Below, one piece after another: positions 16,590 through 24,866 of a stretch of 64,000 nucleotides of DNA (its first letter is position 1; every line of letters starts with the position of its first letter). The stretch lies in assembly GCA_964412785.1 (NCBI GenBank), contig CAYPQD010000001.1, positions 62,001 to 126,000 on the forward strand. Reading direction: 5' to 3'. Both the position numbers and the translations under genes were made by a program. This DNA comes from UBA5336 sp964412785. Its GTDB lineage: Bacteria; Pseudomonadota; Alphaproteobacteria; Caulobacterales; Hyphomonadaceae. The notes beneath the pieces are model-generated. The model saw nothing but the letters and a program-made list of their open reading frames with translations. It did not search any database and had not been told where the DNA came from.

Positions 16590-18389
16590 TCAGAACAGCC
16601 GGTCGACATAGTCGAGATAGTCGACAATCTCCTCGATCACCCGCGGGTCGCCGAGCGAGGCGTCCGGCATGGTGGTGCCCGGAGCGAAGCCCTGCGGGTC
16701 GTCGAGATAGGCGGCGAGGGTGTCAGCCGTCCAGCGGCCGCCCTTGCCCTTCAGCGCGTCTGAATAGCCCTCAAACCCGGTTGAGGCGATGCGGTCGCCG
16801 AAGATGCGGCGCAGGCCAGGCGCGTTGCGATGATCGCCCGGCTCGAAGCTGTGACACTCCGCGCAGCGCGTGACCGCCGTTTCGACCTGGCGCTTCACCG
16901 CTGCACTGGCGTTGGAGCGGTTTTCCAGGAAATTGGCGAGGACGTCGGACTGCGGGCGGCGCTCCTCGGCGGTAAGGAAGATCAGCTCCTCATTGTCGCT
17001 CCATATGACAAGCCGGCCATCGGTGTGCTGGTGAACATCACGGACCCGCGTGCCGACACGGATCGGCTCGGCGTAGACCGGCTGGCCGTCCTGTAGGCGC
17101 ACCCGGTGCAGGCTGCGTTCGCCGAGCGAGCCGATGATAAGGTCGCCGTCCCAGCTCTCATGGAAGCCGTCGGCCACCGTCATGCTGGCGGTCGCGACCG
17201 AGGGCACCCAGGAGAAGACCGGCGGTTCGAAGGTGTCATGGCGGCCATAGGTCTCCGCCTCCGGCAGCCGGCCACCCTGATAGGTCGTGCCATAACTTTC
17301 CTTCGGCCAGCCATAATTGGCGCCTTCGCGGATGCGGTTGAGCTCATCGCCGCCGCGAGGCCCATGTTCGACCACGTAGAGCCCGCCATCCCGGGCAAAT
17401 GCGATGCCCTGGGCGTTGCGGTGGCCGTAGGAGACCATGCGGTGGGCGCCGGTTCGGATGTCGACGGCGAGCACCTTGCCATACTCCATGGCCGGGTCCT
17501 GGGCGATGCCGAGACCTTCAGAGCGCATGCCGTCCATGTGGAAGTCGCCGCTGGTCAGGTAGACCGTGGAGGGCGCGCGAAAGGCGAGCCGCCCACCGGC
17601 CATATGGCCCTCCAGCGCCAGGTGGCGCATCTTCAGTTCCAGGCAGGGTCTTGTGCGGAACAGGACCCGCCAGTCGGCCGCAGCTGCCTCGATCTCGTCG
17701 ATCGATGTGGCGCCGGCCGGGAAGTCAAGCCGCGCCAGCGTGTTGGTGACGCAGGCTTCCTCGGGGTGGTACTCCGTATAGGAGGCGATAAGGCCGTGAC
17801 CGTCCTCATTCTGGAAGTAGAGCAGGTCGTTATAGCGCAGGTAGGACGTGACAAACCTGTAGTCGTCAAACGCCGGATCGGTGTCGAGCGCCACATAGGC
17901 GGCCCGGTTGTTGTCAGGTGCGACGATCTTCGTCTTGCGTATGGTGTCAGGCCCGCCCGCGGAATACAGCTCGCCGGTGTAGGGCAGCACCAGGACTTCG
18001 CCACCGAAGGAGGTCAGGCCGCCGCCGGTCTCGGCCAGCGAGTTCTGCGCCGTGCGGCCGAACGGGACGATGCCGACCTCTGCGCGCAGGCGCACCAGCG
18101 CGGAGGGGATCTCATCGATCGCCACCTTCGGCGGAGGGCCGCTGCGCCCGAACATGTCGTCGAGCTTGCGTTCAACCTTCGACATCAGGCCGGCCGGGAA
18201 GACTTCCTTCTCGCCGACCCAGAAGCCGAGATAGAAGGTGAGCCCGAGGACGCCGGCGATAAAGCCGGCGAGGATCGCCCCGAGCGCCGCCAGCAGGGGT
18301 GTTCCGGTCAGGGACAGGATACGGGTGCGCCCGGCCCAGTTGCGCAGCGCTGCGACGGGGCCCGTCCGGGCCGCCTGCGGCACGCTCAT
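16590..18389 (-). CDS. PQQ-dependent sugar dehydrogenase fused to cytochrome c (glycan-cluster copy)
   Basis: A 599-residue paralogue of the protein at 2048-3898 with the same plan. One transmembrane anchor (about 28-55) precedes a propeller with GHRNAQGIAF, HGPRGGDELN and NYGWP motifs. The cytochrome c domain has CAECH at 509-513 and a probable Met ligand in GTTMPDASLG. Its ATG overlaps the stop of the flavoprotein gene by 4 bases, which implies translational coupling. The protein should sit on the periplasmic side, where it could oxidise a sugar hydroxyl or aldose end and pass electrons to the respiratory chain. Substrate unknown; context suggests a membrane-linked or exported glycan. Confidence 0.82.
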   Translation of the reverse strand: MSVPQAARTGPVAALRNWAGRTRILSLTGTPLLAALGAILAGFIAGVLGLTFYLGFWVGEKEVFPAGLMSKVERKLDDMFGRSGPPPKVAIDEIPSALVRLRAEVGIVPFGRTAQNSLAETGGGLTSFGGEVLVLPYTGELYSAGGPDTIRKTKIVAPDNNRAAYVALDTDPAFDDYRFVTSYLRYNDLLYFQNEDGHGLIASYTEYHPEEACVTNTLARLDFPAGATSIDEIEAAAADWRVLFRTRPCLELKMRHLALEGHMAGGRLAFRAPSTVYLTSGDFHMDGMRSEGLGIAQDPAMEYGKVLAVDIRTGAHRMVSYGHRNAQGIAFARDGGLYVVEHGPRGGDELNRIREGANYGWPKESYGTTYQGGRLPEAETYGRHDTFEPPVFSWVPSVATASMTVADGFHESWDGDLIIGSLGERSLHRVRLQDGQPVYAEPIRVGTRVRDVHQHTDGRLVIWSDNEELIFLTAEERRPQSDVLANFLENRSNASAAVKRQVETAVTRCAECHSFEPGDHRNAPGLRRIFGDRIASTGFEGYSDALKGKGGRWTADTLAAYLDDPQGFAPGTTMPDASLGDPRVIEEIVDYLDYVDRLF

Positions 18390-19783
18390 GCTGCGCCCCG
18401 CGCTGCCTGCGGCTCAGCCTCGCCGCCGGCGGTGGCGGCGGAGCGGACCTGCGCATCCTGAAGGCTCGCCATGAGCTTCTCGGCCATCCGGTTGCCGTCG
18501 CGCACCGCGTAATTGGTGCCCCGGTCCATCGGGTAGATCTGCGAGAAATTGGCCATCAGCACGCCCGGACAGGGCGTCTCGTGCGGCACCAGCTTGTTTT
18601 CCTCAAAGCCGATATCGACGATGTGCTGGGCGTTGCGCATGCGGAACAGCGCGTCATCGACCACCTGGCTGCGGTCGAATTCGGGGAACATCTCCCCGAG
18701 CTTCCCGTACCACTCGCTCTTCAGGGTGTCGCCGTCCATCGACATGTAGCGATGTTCCGGAGGGACATAGTCGCCGATATAGTAGATGTTCAGTCCATCA
18801 TACTTCTCGCTGCCAACGAGATTCGTCAGGCTGAGGAAAACGACGAAAGGCGCATTCGGCGAGTTGTTGTTGTGCCAGTAGTATGGCGTGAACTTCTGCT
18901 TCGAGGCGAATACCTGAACCACGGCATCGAGGTAATCAATGCTTTCGATCTTCTGGAAGTAGGTCGGGTCGGTGCTGCGATAGTCTGCGATCAGCTTTGC
19001 CAGGACATTGCTCGGCACGGTCGCCAGCACCCGGTCGAAACGCTGCTCGCCGGACCCGGTGGTGACCACGACCTCGCCGGTCGTGTCATCATGGTGCAGC
19101 TTGCGGATCGGGGTGTTGAGGTGGATCGCATGGCCCGCCTCGGTTATCGGGCCCATCACGCCATCGATGATGCGCTTGAACCCGCCGTCGAAATAGCCGA
19201 GCGCTTCGCCGCCGAGCTTGGCGTCGCGGCTATCGACCCGCTGCAGGATGCGGCCCCACAACCAGCCCATGGTGATCTTGTCGTAATAGCGGTCGAATTT
19301 GCCCTTCAGCAGCGGCTCCCACATCACGTCGGTGACCTGACGGCCGGCCCATTTGCGCAGCCATTCCAGCGCCGTCACCTCCGACAGCTTGCGCCAGTTC
19401 TTGGTGCGCTGCAGCCAAAGGACGCTGACGCCGGCGCGGATGCGGTTGTGGAAGGCGAGCGGTTTGAAGCGGATGAGGTCGATCGGCGTCATCGTCGGGT
19501 AGAGAACGCCGTTATAATAGGTCGACGCATTGGAGAGGTGGTAGTTGAGCGCGTCGGAGAGCCCGAGTTCCTCGACGAGGGCGAGGATGTACTCATCGGT
19601 CTTGTAGAGGAAGTGATAGGCCTGCTCGACCCGCTGGCCGGCGAGGTCGAACCCTGCAGCAAGACCGCCCAGTTCGCCGGACGCCTCGAAGATCGAGACA
19701 TCGACGTCTTCCTCGGCCAGCCGGTAGGCGGTGACAAGACCGGTCAGGCCGCCGCCGATGATTGCGATGCGCGGTTTGCTCAT
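18386..19783 (-). CDS. NAD(P)/FAD-dependent amine-oxidase-like flavoprotein
   Basis: A 465-residue protein that opens MSKPRIAIIGGGLTGLVTA, a dinucleotide-binding GxGxxG fold, with the ELGGLAAGF FAD contact at about 37-45. The family includes protoporphyrinogen oxidases, phytoene desaturases and UDP-galactopyranose mutases. The middle (YHFLYKTDEYILALVEELG, MWEPLLKGKF) matches the uncharacterised subgroup often found in glycan clusters. No signal peptide, so cytoplasmic or peripheral. It sits between a GtrA gene and the PQQ dehydrogenase gene and overlaps the latter by 4 bases. It might interconvert or oxidise a sugar nucleotide or polyprenyl-sugar; the reaction is not known. Confidence 0.82.
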   Translation of the reverse strand: MSKPRIAIIGGGLTGLVTAYRLAEEDVDVSIFEASGELGGLAAGFDLAGQRVEQAYHFLYKTDEYILALVEELGLSDALNYHLSNASTYYNGVLYPTMTPIDLIRFKPLAFHNRIRAGVSVLWLQRTKNWRKLSEVTALEWLRKWAGRQVTDVMWEPLLKGKFDRYYDKITMGWLWGRILQRVDSRDAKLGGEALGYFDGGFKRIIDGVMGPITEAGHAIHLNTPIRKLHHDDTTGEVVVTTGSGEQRFDRVLATVPSNVLAKLIADYRSTDPTYFQKIESIDYLDAVVQVFASKQKFTPYYWHNNNSPNAPFVVFLSLTNLVGSEKYDGLNIYYIGDYVPPEHRYMSMDGDTLKSEWYGKLGEMFPEFDRSQVVDDALFRMRNAQHIVDIGFEENKLVPHETPCPGVLMANFSQIYPMDRGTNYAVRDGNRMAEKLMASLQDAQVRSAATAGGEAEPQAARGAA

Positions 19784-19834
19784 GACTTCAGATCCCCTTG
19801 GACGCCAGCGTCGGCGCCCTGTTGCCGTGCTGCT

Positions 19835-20329
19835 TCAGGCTTTGGCGCCGGTCTCTGCAACCCCCGTGCCCAAAGGCGCCGTGCTCCGGAACGTGATCCT
19901 GGAGTTGAGGATATACTGGATGACGAACACCACCGGCAGGGAGGCGATCTTGCCGACATTCGCGCCGAGCGCCGGATCCCCGAAGGGCGCCTGGACGGCG
20001 AGGATGACACCATAGCCGGCAAGATAGCCGATCGTGCAAACGATGATGAAGGACAGCAGGCGAAGGCCGGTGTGGTCGGTTGTCCTGAAATTGTGCCGCG
20101 CATTGACGACGAAGCTGAACAGCACCGAGGTCGGCACCGAGATGGAGTGCGCGACCAGCTCGCTGGTGCCGACGAAATTGAACAGGATGAAGAAGAGGAC
20201 GACGTCGATCGCGCTCGCCGTGGCGCCGATGATGAGGTATTTGAGGAGGTGGTGGTGCTTCACGGCCAGCCCGCGCACGCGCGCCGCAAGGCCGTCCTCC
20301 GTCCCTGTCTGGTCACTCGATACACTCAT
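19835..20329 (-). CDS. GtrA family membrane protein
   Basis: A 164-residue protein with four hydrophobic helices (LLKYLIIGATASAIDVVLFF, then three more), the standard GtrA layout. The ATG at 20329 (MSVSSDQTGTEDG) is preferred to the long upstream frame because it sits just before the first helix. GtrA proteins are thought to flip polyprenyl-phosphate-linked monosaccharides made by DPM-type transferases. The upstream gene (20505-21716) is exactly such a transferase and carries its own GtrA domain, so this is a second copy in the same run. Confidence 0.85.
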   Translation of the reverse strand: MSVSSDQTGTEDGLAARVRGLAVKHHHLLKYLIIGATASAIDVVLFFILFNFVGTSELVAHSISVPTSVLFSFVVNARHNFRTTDHTGLRLLSFIIVCTIGYLAGYGVILAVQAPFGDPALGANVGKIASLPVVFVIQYILNSRITFRSTAPLGTGVAETGAKA

Positions 20330-20504
20330 GGATTGCCCGCCTTCTCTTTCGACCCGCCAGCCTGGCTGCGCGTACCAGTTAACCTTTCGTGCGTCGCCCG
20401 GATTCTCATCACAGGCGAGTTCTGTTCGCGCCTGCAGCAAGGTCGGCCGGCATCCGCCATTCACCTGCCGGGCGCCCAGCAAGTCGCGTGCCGGTGAGGC
20501 GGTC

Positions 20505-21716
20505 TCAAGCCGACGCGCCGCGGCGCCAGCGCGGCCAGCGCATGCGACCCCAGACGAAGGCCTGGGTCGCGACGTAATTCCACACCACGGTGATCAGGGC
20601 GCCGGCAATCGCGGGTGCGACATACCAGATCGCCTCATATTGCTCGTGGATGACGGTGGCGACGCCGACATTGCCGATGACACCGAGCGAGCACAGCGCC
20701 GCGAAGATCCCGAAGCCAACCCAGAATTTCGCGCCCCTGAGCTGGCGATCATGATAGGTAACGAAATTGTTGACCGTGTAGTTGAAGAACATCGCCACCG
20801 CGGTTGCCGCGAGCTGGGAAGTGGCAAAGCCGGCATGGCCAAGACTGACGAGCGGCATCAGCACTGCCAGGTGGACGAGGATGCCCACGGCGTTGATGCC
20901 TGCAAAGGAGATGAAGCGGGCAGGGACCGGCAGGAAGCGGGAAATCTTCTTCTCGATGAAGAACAGGAAGAATTCGTACATCACCCGGTTATCGAGCTTG
21001 CTCTCGCCGTGCTGGCGGGAGCGGAAATTGAACGGCACTTCCTTCACCCGCGGGCGCGGGCGCGCCGAGGCGACGAGATCGAGCAGGACCTTGAAACCGA
21101 GTTCGGACAGATCCGGCAGCGCGCGCTCAACGACGTTCCGGCGCAGGCAGAAGAAGCCCGTCAGCGGGTCGGTCATGTTGAGCCCGAAAAAGGCATTGGC
21201 GAGTGAAATCCCGGTGTTGGAGATCTTAACCCGCGTCTGGGAGGACAGACCGGAGGCGCCATCCTCGGTGAGGAAGCGGCTCGCCGACACGATCTCCGCC
21301 TCGCCATCGCGTACCATCTCGAACATGCGCGGCAGAACGCCCTCGTCATGCTGCAGGTCGCCATCCATCACCGCGACGATGTCGGCAGAGGCAGCCAGTG
21401 CGCCCTCGATCACCGCCGATGACAGGCCGCGCCGGTTGTGGCGGGAGATCAGGCGCACCCGCGGGTCGCTGCGTCCGAGGGTGCGGACCGCGTCGGCGGT
21501 GCCGTCTGGCGAGAAATCATCGACGAAGATCACTTCCCAGGTGATCGTGCCGAGGGTGGCATCGAGGCGCCTGACCATCTCTGCCACATTGTCGCGCTCG
21601 TTGAATGTCGGCACGACGACGCTGAGTTCGGTCGTTCCGGCGTGGGACGCCCTGGGGCCTGCGGGTGCGGCCTGTGCCGCCTCGGGAAAGGAGGTATCGT
21701 GCATAACGTCCAGCAT
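20505..21716 (-). CDS. DPM1-like polyprenyl-phosphate glycosyltransferase with C-terminal GtrA domain
   Basis: About 403 residues; the ATG at 21716 or the one at 21704 could be used. The GT2 domain (about 25-255) shows LSVVVPTFNERDNVAEMV, IFVDDFSPDGTADAV and AVMDGDLQHDEGVLP, the hallmark DxD of dolichol-phosphate mannosyltransferase-type enzymes, then FFCLRRNVV. The C-terminal 130 residues have four helices of the GtrA type. It would charge undecaprenyl phosphate with a hexose and may flip it. It heads the minus-strand run continuing with GtrA, flavoprotein and PQQ dehydrogenase genes, and is divergent from the GT2 gene at 21890. Confidence 0.88.
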   Translation of the reverse strand: MLDVMHDTSFPEAAQAAPAGPRASHAGTTELSVVVPTFNERDNVAEMVRRLDATLGTITWEVIFVDDFSPDGTADAVRTLGRSDPRVRLISRHNRRGLSSAVIEGALAASADIVAVMDGDLQHDEGVLPRMFEMVRDGEAEIVSASRFLTEDGASGLSSQTRVKISNTGISLANAFFGLNMTDPLTGFFCLRRNVVERALPDLSELGFKVLLDLVASARPRPRVKEVPFNFRSRQHGESKLDNRVMYEFFLFFIEKKISRFLPVPARFISFAGINAVGILVHLAVLMPLVSLGHAGFATSQLAATAVAMFFNYTVNNFVTYHDRQLRGAKFWVGFGIFAALCSLGVIGNVGVATVIHEQYEAIWYVAPAIAGALITVVWNYVATQAFVWGRMRWPRWRRGASA

Positions 21717-21889
21717 TGCGAGCTTCGTGCCGGAACGAAGCCCTCGGCACGCTGTCGGCGATTGCCGCTTCGCTGTCCAGTGCCGTTGCGGCAAGCGCCC
21801 GTCCAGCAGCCCTGCCCGGCGCGCACATTGCACCGCCGCGAACAGTGCCCCACTTCTGCAAGCGCATGAACCGGCACCGGAGCGCCCCC

Positions 21890-22849
21890 ATGAGCCGTGA
21901 CGTGACTGTCCTCATTCCTTGCTACCGCAATGGCGACATCATCGGCGATGCGGTGCGCAGCGCGCTCAGCCAGACTGTCAAGCCGCAGGTGATCGTGATC
22001 GACGACGCGTCCGGCGACGGCACGGCCGATGCCGCGCGCGCTGCCGGTGAGGGGTCCAGCCGGCTGATCGTGCTTTCCGCGCAGGACAATCGCGGACCGG
22101 GCGCGGCGCGCAATCTGGGCCTGGACCGGACCGGCACACCCTGGGTCGCCCTGCTTGATTCAGACGACAGGATGGCGCCCGACCGCCTGGAAAGGCTGCT
22201 TGCGATCGCCCGGGATGGCGGCTGGGACTTCGTCGCCGATGACATTTTGCGGCTGACTGACTGGGCGGAGCCGGAGGCGGCGCGACGCCTGTGGCGCGAC
22301 GAGCCGGTTGGCCTCGTTGATCTCGACCTTGCCCGGTTCGTGCGCGAGAACATTGCCCACCACACCGGGCGTGGCCGCGAGCTCGGCTTCGTCAAGCCGC
22401 TGATGTCGACGCGGTTCCTCAACGCGCATTCATTGCGCTATAATCCGTCCATGCGGCTTGCGGAGGACTATGACCTGTACGCCCGGGCCCTGCTAGCCGG
22501 TGCGCGGTTCTGCGTGACCGATCCGCTCGGTTATCTCGCCTTCGACACGCCGGGTTCGCTGTCCAAGTCACACCGGGCGGAGGCCCTGGAGCAGGTCTAC
22601 CGGGCCGACCGGAGCCTGCTTGGCGATCCTCGCCTGCCTGAGAGCGCGCGTCGACACGTACGAGAGCATCTCAGGCTTTCGCACGAGAAATGGGCGTGGG
22701 TGCGCCTGATCGAGGCGGTGAAGGCGCGCAATCCTGTCGGTGTCGCCGGCAGCTTCCTCGCCCCGCCGGGCGTCATCACCAGCCTGCTGGCCCGGCTCGC
22801 CGAACGCTTGCGTCAGGGCCGCCCGGATGCGGCCGCGGAGATGGACTGA
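21890..22849 (+). CDS. Family 2 glycosyltransferase, ExoU/ExoW-like
   Basis: A 319-residue GT2 enzyme. ATG 21890 (MSRDVTVLIPCYRNGDIIG) has GGAG seven bases upstream. VIVIDDASGDGTADAA and ALLDSDDRMAPDRL are the nucleotide and metal sites. FVADDILRLTDW and MRLAEDYDLYARALLAG continue the pattern of succinoglycan ExoU-like transferases. It closely resembles in plan the gene at 32187-33140, so the two may act successively on one repeat unit. It is the first plus-strand gene of the export block. Sugar unknown. Confidence 0.87.
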   Translation: MSRDVTVLIPCYRNGDIIGDAVRSALSQTVKPQVIVIDDASGDGTADAARAAGEGSSRLIVLSAQDNRGPGAARNLGLDRTGTPWVALLDSDDRMAPDRLERLLAIARDGGWDFVADDILRLTDWAEPEAARRLWRDEPVGLVDLDLARFVRENIAHHTGRGRELGFVKPLMSTRFLNAHSLRYNPSMRLAEDYDLYARALLAGARFCVTDPLGYLAFDTPGSLSKSHRAEALEQVYRADRSLLGDPRLPESARRHVREHLRLSHEKWAWVRLIEAVKARNPVGVAGSFLAPPGVITSLLARLAERLRQGRPDAAAEMD

Positions 22850-22975
22850 TATGGACCCGGCCAGCGCTTGCACGCCAGGCAGCGACAGGACGATCCCGGC
22901 CGCGTGGGCCGGGCACCGTGACAAGGCGGTCATGATGATCGATAACCGGGCAAACCAGTCGGTGGGTCCTGTCCG

Positions 22976-23896
22976 GTGATCGCGAAGGCTTATAACAGGC
23001 TCCTACGAGCAGGCGGCGAGGCGTGGCGCGCCACGAAGGCGGTCTGGTATGGCGCCTATGATCGCGCGCTTGTCTTCATTGAGCGCATCGAGGCGGAGAC
23101 CCGCCCGGAGACGCGCGCGGCGGCCCGTGCTGCGCGTGCGGCTCCGGCTGTGGCTTCTGCACAGGAACCGCCGCGCTGCGTGGCCAGCGCGCCCGACGAC
23201 ACCCGTCTCTATGCCATCGGCGACATCCATGGCCGCGCCGACCTGATGAAGCGCCTCCTTGATGACATTCTCGCCGATGCAGCCGGCGCGCCAGAGACGC
23301 GCAAGGCCCTCGTCTTCCTTGGTGACTATGTCGACCGCGGCTTCCAGTCGCGCGAGGTGATCGAACACCTCATCTCCGCCGACCTGTCCCCCTTCGAGAC
23401 ACATTTCCTGAAAGGCAATCACGAGGCGGCGTTCGAGATGTTCCTTTCCGACCCGGACTTCGGGCCGGAATGGGCGCGCTTCGGCGGTGCGGAGACGCTG
23501 ATGTCCTATGGCATCCAGCCGCCGCGCTCGAAAACGGCCCAGGGTGAGTGGGGCGCGGCCTGTGAGGAGCTGAACGCGGCCCTGCCGGTCGCCCACCGGA
23601 AATTCCTCAACGGCCTCAAGCTCTATGAGGTCTTCGGAGATTATGTGTTCGTGCATGCGGGCTTGCGCCCTGGCCGGGGCCTCGACTCGCAGGCGGAGCG
23701 TGACCTTCTCTGGATTCGCGAGGACTTCCTCAACAGCGATGAGGTGTTCGACAAGCTGGTGGTCCACGGTCATACGCCGATCGGCGAACCCCACCGCGAC
23801 CACCGCCGGATCGGCATCGATACGGGCGCCTATTTGACAGGGCGGCTTACCGCGGCATGCTTTGTGCGCGACGAGGTGCGCTTTCTATCCACGTGA
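22976..23896 (+). CDS. PPP-family metallophosphoesterase (Ser/Thr/Tyr protein phosphatase-like)
   Basis: A 306-residue protein from GTG 22976; there is no ATG before the first motif. The three PPP signatures are intact: GDIHGR (82-87), GDYVDRG (116-122) and GNHE (147-150), with further metal His in VFVHAGLRPG and LVVHGHTPIG. This defines a dimetal phosphatase of the lambda/PrpA type. The N-terminal 70 residues are basic and Ala-rich and not recognised. It lies 52 bases upstream of the Wza-like gene and near a Wzc-type tyrosine kinase. No low-molecular-weight Wzb phosphatase is present, so it may dephosphorylate that kinase (inference). Confidence 0.88.
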   Translation: MIAKAYNRLLRAGGEAWRATKAVWYGAYDRALVFIERIEAETRPETRAAARAARAAPAVASAQEPPRCVASAPDDTRLYAIGDIHGRADLMKRLLDDILADAAGAPETRKALVFLGDYVDRGFQSREVIEHLISADLSPFETHFLKGNHEAAFEMFLSDPDFGPEWARFGGAETLMSYGIQPPRSKTAQGEWGAACEELNAALPVAHRKFLNGLKLYEVFGDYVFVHAGLRPGRGLDSQAERDLLWIREDFLNSDEVFDKLVVHGHTPIGEPHRDHRRIGIDTGAYLTGRLTAACFVRDEVRFLST

Positions 23897-23948
23897 GGCA
23901 GGGCGGGGCCGAACCGACGGGCCGCCGCCATCCATCCAGGGGGTTGCT

Positions 23949-24533
23949 ATGATGACCGGGTTCCGTTTTGTCCTGATGGCGTTAACAGGCGCGCTGGTGC
24001 TGGGCCTGTCGGCCTGCCAGTCCGGCGGCGTCGATACATCGATGCCGGCAGAGGACCTGCAGACGATCACCTTTACCGATTACCAACTCGGGAGCGGCGA
24101 CCGGTTGCGTGTCAACGTGTTCGGCGAGCCAGAGCTGTCCGGCGAGTTCGTGGTCGATGGCGCGGGCGAGGTGTCGCTGCCCCTGATCGGTAATGTCCGC
24201 GTGGTCGGGATGACCGTGACGGCCTTCCAGCGCGACATTGAGCGCCGGCTGCGCAACGGCTACCTCAACAATCCGCAGATCAGCGCCGAGGTCACCAATT
24301 ACCGGCCTTATTACATACTTGGCGAGGTCAACCAGCCGGGCGAGTATCCCTATATCTCCGGCCTGACCGTGATGAACGCCGTCGCCACCGCGTCCGGCTT
24401 CACCTATCGCGCCAACAAGCGGCACGTGTTCATCCGCAGCGACGGCCAGTCCTCGGAGCGCAAGGTGGAACTGTCCTCGGCGACGCCGGTGCAGCCCGGC
24501 GACACGATCCGTATCGACGAGCGGATCTTCTGA
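23949..24533 (+). CDS. Short polysaccharide export lipoprotein (Wza/GumB-type)
   Basis: A 194-residue lipoprotein. The signal MMTGFRFVLMALTGALVLG ends in the lipobox LSAC. The Poly_export domain follows (YQLGSGDRLRVNVFGEPEL to about residue 105), then one SLBB domain (YILGEVNQPGEYPY to the end). The chain stops at PGDTIRIDERIF, without the C-terminal amphipathic helix that forms the outer-membrane pore in full-length E. coli Wza. It is therefore a GumB-sized periplasmic form. A beta-barrel gene follows at 24867. Together with the kinase/co-polymerase at 26210 it should make the trans-envelope export path. Confidence 0.92.
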   Translation: MMTGFRFVLMALTGALVLGLSACQSGGVDTSMPAEDLQTITFTDYQLGSGDRLRVNVFGEPELSGEFVVDGAGEVSLPLIGNVRVVGMTVTAFQRDIERRLRNGYLNNPQISAEVTNYRPYYILGEVNQPGEYPYISGLTVMNAVATASGFTYRANKRHVFIRSDGQSSERKVELSSATPVQPGDTIRIDERIF

Positions 24534-24866
24534 TCGTGCGGTCGGGCCTGCCGGGCGGCGTTCTGCCCCGCCACGGCCATTGCTTATGCGCCCGGGTTCC
24601 CGCCCTTGGGGAGTTTGTCGGGTTTTACTTCCCTGTCGGGCGAATTGCGGCCGTTTCGATAAATTTTTCGAGACATCGTCAGCAAACCCCAACGCCTTCA
24701 TGGTTGTTTACCTTGACAAGGCCGGGCTTTGATTCCTGTTGATCGTGATACGGGCTCACCAACCGAGCAATTGCACGTGGCACGCGACTTGAAGACCCCG
24801 GACCAGACGCTTGAGGCCGGCCCAGGCGGGGATGCTCCCCATGCCGGCAAGACGGGGATGACCGGA
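24534..24866 (+). other. Intergenic region before the beta-barrel gene
   Basis: 333 bases without a convincing gene. The segment 24655-24735 is noticeably AT-richer than its surroundings. It contains TTGACA (24713-24718), a possible -35 element, but no good -10 at the right distance. A separate promoter for the barrel and kinase genes is plausible here. Confidence 0.35.

Noticed and set aside
18299..20497. Plus-strand open frame of about 730 codons
   Set aside because: Antisense to the flavoprotein and GtrA genes, both of which have clear family motifs.
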